Below, one piece after another: positions 58,366 to 64,000 of a stretch of 64,000 bases of DNA. The position numbers and the translations under genes are program-made. The notes beneath the pieces are model-generated. The model was not told the DNA's origin, did no database searches, and saw only the letters and a program-made list of their open reading frames with translations. The DNA is from Chimonanthus salicifolius. Taxonomy: Eukaryota > Streptophyta > Magnoliopsida > Laurales > Calycanthaceae. Within the stretch, counting starts at the first letter, position 1, and each line of letters starts with the position of its first letter. The stretch lies in the NCBI GenBank assembly GCA_013350335.1, contig CM023541.1:61941413-62005412 (forward strand), written 5' to 3'.

Positions 58366-59152
58366 CCAATGTTTTAAAACCCGGCCCGTGGAGCAACCCG
58401 ACTTGAAGGAATGGTGGATTAAATAAGGGTCAACTGGGTTAACCCATAGTCAAACTCGGTGAAACACGTGCTATTTGTAACAGTCCGGCCCATAAAAAGG
58501 GCTTGGGGATCGGCCAACAAGGTATTGTCTGCTTTGGGCCCACACGCGCACACACGTGCACACGCGCGAGCCCGCACGGTTTTTTGGATCGGACCCGGCC
58601 CAAGTCCGGGTCCAAAACGCGTTTTGTTGGTTTGAAGGAGCAAGGCTACTTATAAACCCCCTCTCAAACTCCTCAATTTCCGATGTGGGACTTTCCACAA
58701 CTCTCACCCACTGCTGGGCTGTCGGATCCGACCGACCCACTCTGCTGGCCCGTCCGACAGGTCCAGTTTCACTTGGATCAACCTATCTAGGGCCTGGCCT
58801 CTGGCTCATGGGTCAGGATATCACACTATTAACATAATATTATAAATAATATTAAATTATTAACTAAGGTTATATGTCATAAAAATATTTTTTATTCTCA
58901 CAAACTCAATTGTAAATACTAAAAATTAATAATCTAAAAATCATATTCTCAAAAGAACCAAAATCTTCATCTTCAGTTTCTTCATTTAAATAAATTAAGG
59001 GTTTTTAAGGGTCACGGATTTATTAGAAAATCCGAGTTGACCCGCGAGTCACAGAGAATTTTTAATCAAAAAGGGTCTTAAGATGACCCGACCCTTGTTT
59101 CAGCCGGGTCACAATTGACCCGCAAGTCAACCTGCGGGTTTGATAACATTGG
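58366..59152. mobile_element. TIR element interrupted by a solo LTR
   Basis: The left end CCAATGTTTTAAAACCCGG and the right end, in reverse complement CCAATGTTATCAAACCCG, form terminal inverted repeats. The interior is rich in GACCCG phrases. Excluding the inserted LTR it is about 430 bp and non-coding. No clean target duplication is visible, and the class (hAT-like) is a guess. Confidence 0.65.
58476..58825 (+). mobile_element. Solo LTR, 350 bp, nested in the TIR element
   Basis: It starts TGTAACAGTCC and ends GGATATCACA, and is flanked by CTATT on both sides (58471-58475 and 58826-58830). It is GC-rich, with a CACGCGCACACACGTGCAC run, and contains CCGATGTGGGAC. There is no coding content. 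The parent family is unknown to me. Confidence 0.9.
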
Positions 59153-60251
59153 TATCAACCACGAGGTCAACCCTTTGGAGTTATGATTCTTTAGGATTTT
59201 GAGTTCAACGACACAATCGTACATTCTACTATAAAAATTAAAATGAAAGATCACATGGCTTATTTTAAGTTGACTCATTTTGAAATTAAAAGAAAAGATC
59301 ACATGGCTTAGTTTAAGTTGACTCAGTTTGATATGATGTTGACACGAGTGAGTCATGAAACTATGTCGAGTCCTTTTAATCAAGTCAAAAACTTGTTTGA
59401 GTTTCTCAACTCAATTAAAGGTACGGCATGTTTGGATTTAAATGTTTTAATCCTTAGACAAAGAATGTCAGATTGTATCTAACAAAAACTATGTAGTTGG
59501 ATAGATAATCATGAAGAATATCAAATCATTCAAAATGAGTCCCATTAAATTATCTTCAACTCTTTATTTTCTAGATTAGAATAGTACTATAAAATATATT
59601 TTTACCTATAATATTCAATTCAATGATAAAGATTTATCAAATCCACGTAAAATATCTATTAGACCTAAATCAAAATAAATAAACTTATATTTTGAGTGGT
59701 CAACATTCCAAAAATGAGTTCACATGGAGCTTGTAGACCAACCCACCTCGGCTCAGGTTGGATTCCCTCCATGACCAAATGTATTTGATCTTTTGTCATT
59801 TGAACAATCTGTTTCTCCAACTATAAAAAATAAAGAATAACTCTATATTTAGTCAATAATTATAGCCTTGTAATGTAAGAAAATAACTATGACCACTTCA
59901 ACCAAATTTAGTTGATTCTTTGACATTTTAAAATATAGGTGCATCCAATAATAAAAATAAGAAATCCCTCTATTATTCATCATAATCATCATTATAGTTA
60001 AAATCTCGTCTTTTTAGAGTCGACTTTACGAGTTCTTCTCCAATCGACTCTATCATATACTAAACCATCACTCATAAAACCCCTCTATCATTAACCATAT
60101 TTATAGCCTTGTATTATAAGAAAATAATTTTGACATCTCCAAGATTTCTAGAGAACATAATCAATCATTCCATAGTTAGGGATTCTATTTTTAGTTATTT
60201 TCACCGAGCAAAGTCGTGCAACATATTATTGTCATGAATCTTTTGTAAAAT
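59153..60251. other. Non-coding, with a 48-bp tandem duplication at 59246-59341
   Basis: The phrase AAGATCACATGGCTTA is repeated 48 bases apart. No gene is seen. Confidence 0.6.
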
Positions 60252-60416
60252 GCGTAGCTCAATTGGTTGCCTCTCGTCTCAAGAAGCAGGAGGTTGGGGG
60301 GTTCGAGCCCCTATGACCTAACCTTGGTGCGCCCTAGGGGTAGTAGACTCACCCGTGGGGGTTTTATGCTGGGTATCATACGATTTCCACACGTAAATTA
60401 AAAAAGAAAAAAGAAA
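60252..60416 (+). mobile_element. tRNA-derived SINE, copy 2
   Basis: The A-box-like TGCGTAGCTCAATTGG and B-box GGGTTCGAGCCCC are better kept than in copy 1 at 26503. The shared body continues TAACCTTGGTGCGCCCTAGG and GGGGGTTTTATGCT and ends in an A-rich tail. Confidence 0.88.
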
Positions 60417-61449
60417 GGGTCCATTTCTAATTTATAACATTGAATATGGGACTTGCCAAAGATTATTAAATTAAATGAATCAATCTCTTGTTTAAGGTTA
60501 TAAATTTTTAAAAATAATGCTTTAAAAAATAACATCATTACTCTATCTTCAACAATAAAGCTTTCAGACAAACTCAAGCTAAGTTACACATCCATACTCT
60601 CGTGGCCATATGTCCATACAACGATTACATGTGTAAATAATTATTTCTCTCTCTCTTTTTAACTACATATGAACTTTCCTATTTTTTCACCACTTTAACT
60701 AAGACATTTGTATAAAGGGCAAAACTATTGTAAACTTGAGCAAACAATGTGTCCACATGTATTGGTGAATCTAAATTATTGCTGAATCTAAATTATTAAA
60801 ATATTATATTCTTTTTACATTTAAATCTAATTTCAATTGATATTTATTAAATGCATTCTTACTATTAAATTGAACAAGATAAGTAAAAGCATTTATCCAA
60901 TTCTTTAGCTTTTATTTTAAGAATCAAAACTTAAAATAATTCAATAACTTTCTTCGTAATAATCTATTCATTCAATAAAAAAAATTAATCATAAGATGGG
61001 ACTCAGAGCACCCCAAGCATTTTAGTCCAAGACATATGCTAGATCTGCCCTTGAATAAAAGGATATATAAATTATAGGAGAGCTTCTTACATATTTCAAT
61101 TTTTTCTCTTATCTTTTTCAATTCTCAAACTCATTTCAAGTCTCTTTTCAACTTTTTTTAAGACATTTGCCCAACTTATGTTGGTCCTTATTCATTGAAT
61201 GCCAATTTTAGCCAATTTTTTTTCATATACGAGTTTGTCCAGTGTTCTGAATTGTAGGGTTTTTCTGTTATTAGTCTTTTCTGTTGTTTTTTTTATTAGT
61301 ACCATTGATACTTTTTTTATTAATATGATAATTATTTAAAATATAAAAAAATCCCAAATAAGACCATATAATAGTGGATAATATATTTTTGTAAAGATAA
61401 CAACTCCCAAGCTTTTTTAATTGAAGTGGGTCTATGTTCATGAGAAGGA
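60417..61449. other. Non-coding, no feature seen
   Basis: AT-rich sequence. Confidence 0.6.
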
Positions 61450-61493
61450 ACGAGAGCAGGGATACAGATATCGGTCGATACAAAATGTATCGG

Positions 61494-61534
<41 letters not shown>

Positions 61535-62664
61535 TTTTCAGTGCCGATTAATATACATATCGGCCATACAACCTATTTCTCGGTCGATATGGCCAATATA
61601 TTGACGATATATATGGATCTGATATCGGCCGAAATGATTTATATCAGTATTTAAAAAAAAATTCAAAACGATGATGGGCCGTATTCAAAATATCGACAGA
61701 TATCAGCTAATATTTTCAAATTTTTTATATTTTTTAATTAAGAAAAAATAAAATAATATTAATATTTTTTTTAAAAAAAAAAATTTATTGGCCGACATGC
61801 GGGCCGAATTTTTTGACCCCTGAACCAGAGATTGGAATGGAAGTGAGGAGAGAGAAACAAGAGAGAGATGAGTGATGAATAACTAAGAGCGGACGACTGT
61901 CAGGCAACGTGTCGAGAGGCGTACGAAGAGAGAGGTTGGCAAAGGATCCATCAATCAATATCAACTTCTACTTCGTTTTCTTCCTTTTCCTTTCCCGCGC
62001 CCCTCTCTCTCTCTCTCCCCTTCTTCACCTCTATTTCATTACGTGGTCTACTTTTTCTCTTTCCATGCACGCCCTCCTTCCTCTCTTCCCTCGACTCTCT
62101 CGGGCACGTATCCTTCGTCAGACATTTTGTATAATTGGACATGAATTTTTTTTTATTATTTATTTTATTTTTCGAATCAACTTGTCAGGACATGAATTTT
62201 TTTATTATTTATTTTATTTTTCGAATCAACTTGTCAAAACCTTCAAATCAGATTGTAAAAAACGTTCCATTGAATTATCGGCTGATATGATTTTCTCTTT
62301 TTTTTTTAAATATCGATATTATTTTTATTATTTTATTTTTTCTAAATTAAAAAATATAAAAAAAACCAAAAAAGAAAATGTTTTTAAAAAAAATTAAAAA
62401 TATAAATATCGGCCGATATTTTGAATATCGGTCGATATTTATATCCCGGACCCTTTACCGTTTTGATTTTTTTTTTAAATACCAATATTAATCATATCGG
62501 CCGATATCAGACCGATATGATTCAGCGATATATCGGGCATATCAACCGATATGAAGGCTGTACAGCCGATACAATACGTATCGGCCATACTTCTACGTGT
62601 GTTAAAAACCGAATGATATCAGCCGATACGTTTTGTATCAGCCAATATCTATACTCCTGCTTCG
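61450..62664. mobile_element. Foldback element dense in ATCGGCCGAT palindromes, about 1.2 kb
   Basis: The left end AGCAGGGATACAGATATCGG and the reverse complement of the right end, AGCAGGAGTATAGATATTGG, are long imperfect inverted repeats, about 50 bases or more. They continue as TACAAAATGTATCGGCTGAT and TACAAAACGTATCGGCTGAT. Inside are many copies of ATATCGGCCGATAT and variants, a TA run (61497-61530), and a CT-rich middle with a frame (61909-62397) that has no domain. No convincing target duplication was found. Confidence 0.78.
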
Positions 62665-63674
62665 AATCACTTACAACAAATGGTTCGGCAAGCCGATTTA
62701 AAGGGTAAAACGGACAATAGAGTAAAATCCGTGTCGGTTTATACAAAATGCACGTGAGAATATGGTTGTCCTTATTAAAACATCAATTTTTTTTTATAAT
62801 AATAAATATCAACTCCTAAGTTCATTTTAAAAAACTCTTATATTATTTTAAAAATTAAAACAAACCATTAGATTTTAGTCAAGTTAAACTTGAATTTATT
62901 TTTAAGAGACATCAGTCTTTAGAAGAGTTTGATTTGTCGAACAACTATTAAAAAATTTAACTTTTTTTAAGTATTCTCAAAAAGTATTTTTCATATTTAT
63001 TTTTAAGTTTAACAATTTATCATGTTTTTATGATGTTATGTTGATATCATGGTTCAATTGAATTGACGCAACATATGAGTCTAATTAGACCAAACTGTTA
63101 TAAAATTATTCTATTTTTAAAACATAGCTTATACGTCAATTAAATCTAAAATTTTGGCCAAAATTTAATAGTCTAGATTGGTTTGAATTTTGAAAATATC
63201 GACCAAAATCTAAAAAAATAAAATATGAACAAATTTTTTTGTTTTGTCTTAACATGGATTGAAAATTTTCTCTTGACTAAAATTTGTAATTTAGGACTCC
63301 GTTGTCATAATTGAGGGATCGAGTTCATTGATTTATTTTACTATATCGATAGCATTCTTTTACATCATAAAAAATTAAATATAGATAATTTTTAAAAGTT
63401 AATTTTAAATTTCAAATATGACTTGACTTCATCTAAATGGAATTTTAATTTGAACCACATTAGAATAAATGACCTTAAATTCAAGGCGATCTGATCCAAA
63501 TTAAATACCAAAAATGCTAATGCTTTTCAATACCGCAAAGGTGTTGATGCAGCTATCACACAAAAAAAAATGAAGATCTATATGAAGATGATGAGACCTA
63601 ATTGGATGGAGCAAACATTCCAACGAACTCAGTGAGTCCGGATGAGGAAAATATAGACCAAGCATGTTTCATAG
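62665..63674. other. Non-coding, no feature seen
   Basis: AT-rich sequence. Confidence 0.6.
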
Positions 63675-63683
63675 TATTTTGGA

Positions 63684-63959
63684 GGGTATCCATCCTAACA
63701 CGGGTGAACTTCTTTAAGAGGCACGGGTTTTCATGATTTCCAATTTTACCCTTCACAAATGAACCGGTAAGCTGATTTATTGTTCTGTATGAAAAAAACA
63801 GTCTCATTTTAGTGATCCGGTAAGTGAGCTGGTTAATAAGCCGATTTCTGAGATTTCTTTTTTTTAAATGCTTTCATTACAGTAGGATGGGGGTAAAGTG
63901 GAAAGTTTAGAAAAATCCGTGTCTCCTAAAAGACTTCACCCATGTTAGGATGGCCACCT
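63684..63959. mobile_element. Mutator-like MITE, 276 bp, with 9-bp target duplication
   Basis: The ends GGGTATCCATCCTAAC and, in reverse complement, GGTGGCCATCCTAAC extend as inverted repeats of about 70 bases. The 9-bp sequence TATTTTGGA flanks it (63675-63683 and 63960-63968), the hallmark length of Mutator-like elements. It is non-coding. Confidence 0.88.
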
Positions 63960-64000
63960 TATTTTGGAACTCTAAAGCCCGTTTTGTTGCAAGGAAGCCA

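Noticed and set aside
60252..60330. tRNA gene
   Set aside because: The A and B boxes are present, but the cloverleaf does not close and a shared non-tRNA body and A-rich tail follow in both copies. This is a SINE head.
61909..62397. 162-residue frame as a protein gene
   Set aside because: It is a translation of CT-rich and T-rich sequence inside the foldback element, with no domain and repeated phrases.

Overview
The window is nuclear DNA of a flowering plant. The evidence is a complete, spliced AGL6-clade MADS-box gene, a SOC1-clade MADS exon, two kinds of plant LTR retrotransposon, a LINE remnant, tRNA-derived SINEs, TRIM-like elements and MITEs, all in an AT-rich, intron-rich setting. The AGL6 C-terminus ends in NNFIQGWVI. 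By memory this looks more like magnoliid or other early-diverging AGL6 proteins than Arabidopsis AGL6, but the species cannot be fixed from this.

Layout. Positions 1-5317 hold a decayed Ty1/copia element, with its 5' LTR cut by the window edge and its 3' LTR complete. Positions 5318-7078 hold a reverse-strand fragment of a related copia pol, followed at 7083-7395 by a scrap of a LINE RNase H domain. Positions 7451-25949 are a nest of chromovirus (Ty3/gypsy, probably Tekay/Del-type) sequence. An outer LTR is split by a 14.9-kb Gypsy element (9447-24303, target duplication GCCGA). The 3' LTR of that element is itself split by a 3.6-kb solo LTR (20575-24173, target duplication GGTTG). All four LTRs carry many copies of a long inverted repeat, arms GGTTCGGCCAT and ATGGCCGAACC, at roughly 80-200 bp spacing. 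This is the most unusual structure in the window.

Positions 25950-34893 are non-coding, with a TRIM-like element, SINE and LTR remnants, local duplications and MITEs. A SOC1-type MADS exon 1 lies at 34894-35075 on the minus strand. I found no further exons of that gene to its left. Positions 35076-45671 are non-coding DNA with small repeats.

Positions 45672-57640 are a complete AGL6-type gene on the minus strand: eight coding exons, 714 nt of CDS, 237 residues. Its 9.3-kb first intron is full of TE pieces. Positions 57641-64000 are its upstream region followed by a TIR element carrying a nested 350-bp solo LTR, a SINE, a foldback element dense in ATCGGCCGAT palindromes, and a Mutator-like MITE with a 9-bp target duplication.

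The only host genes seen are the two MADS genes. AGL6 and SOC1 are also neighbours in Arabidopsis (AT2G45650 and AT2G45660), so the pair is probably an ancient tandem that has been swollen by transposons here. Retrotransposon reading frames carry many stops, often at TGG or CAG codons, the pattern expected from deamination of methylated cytosine.
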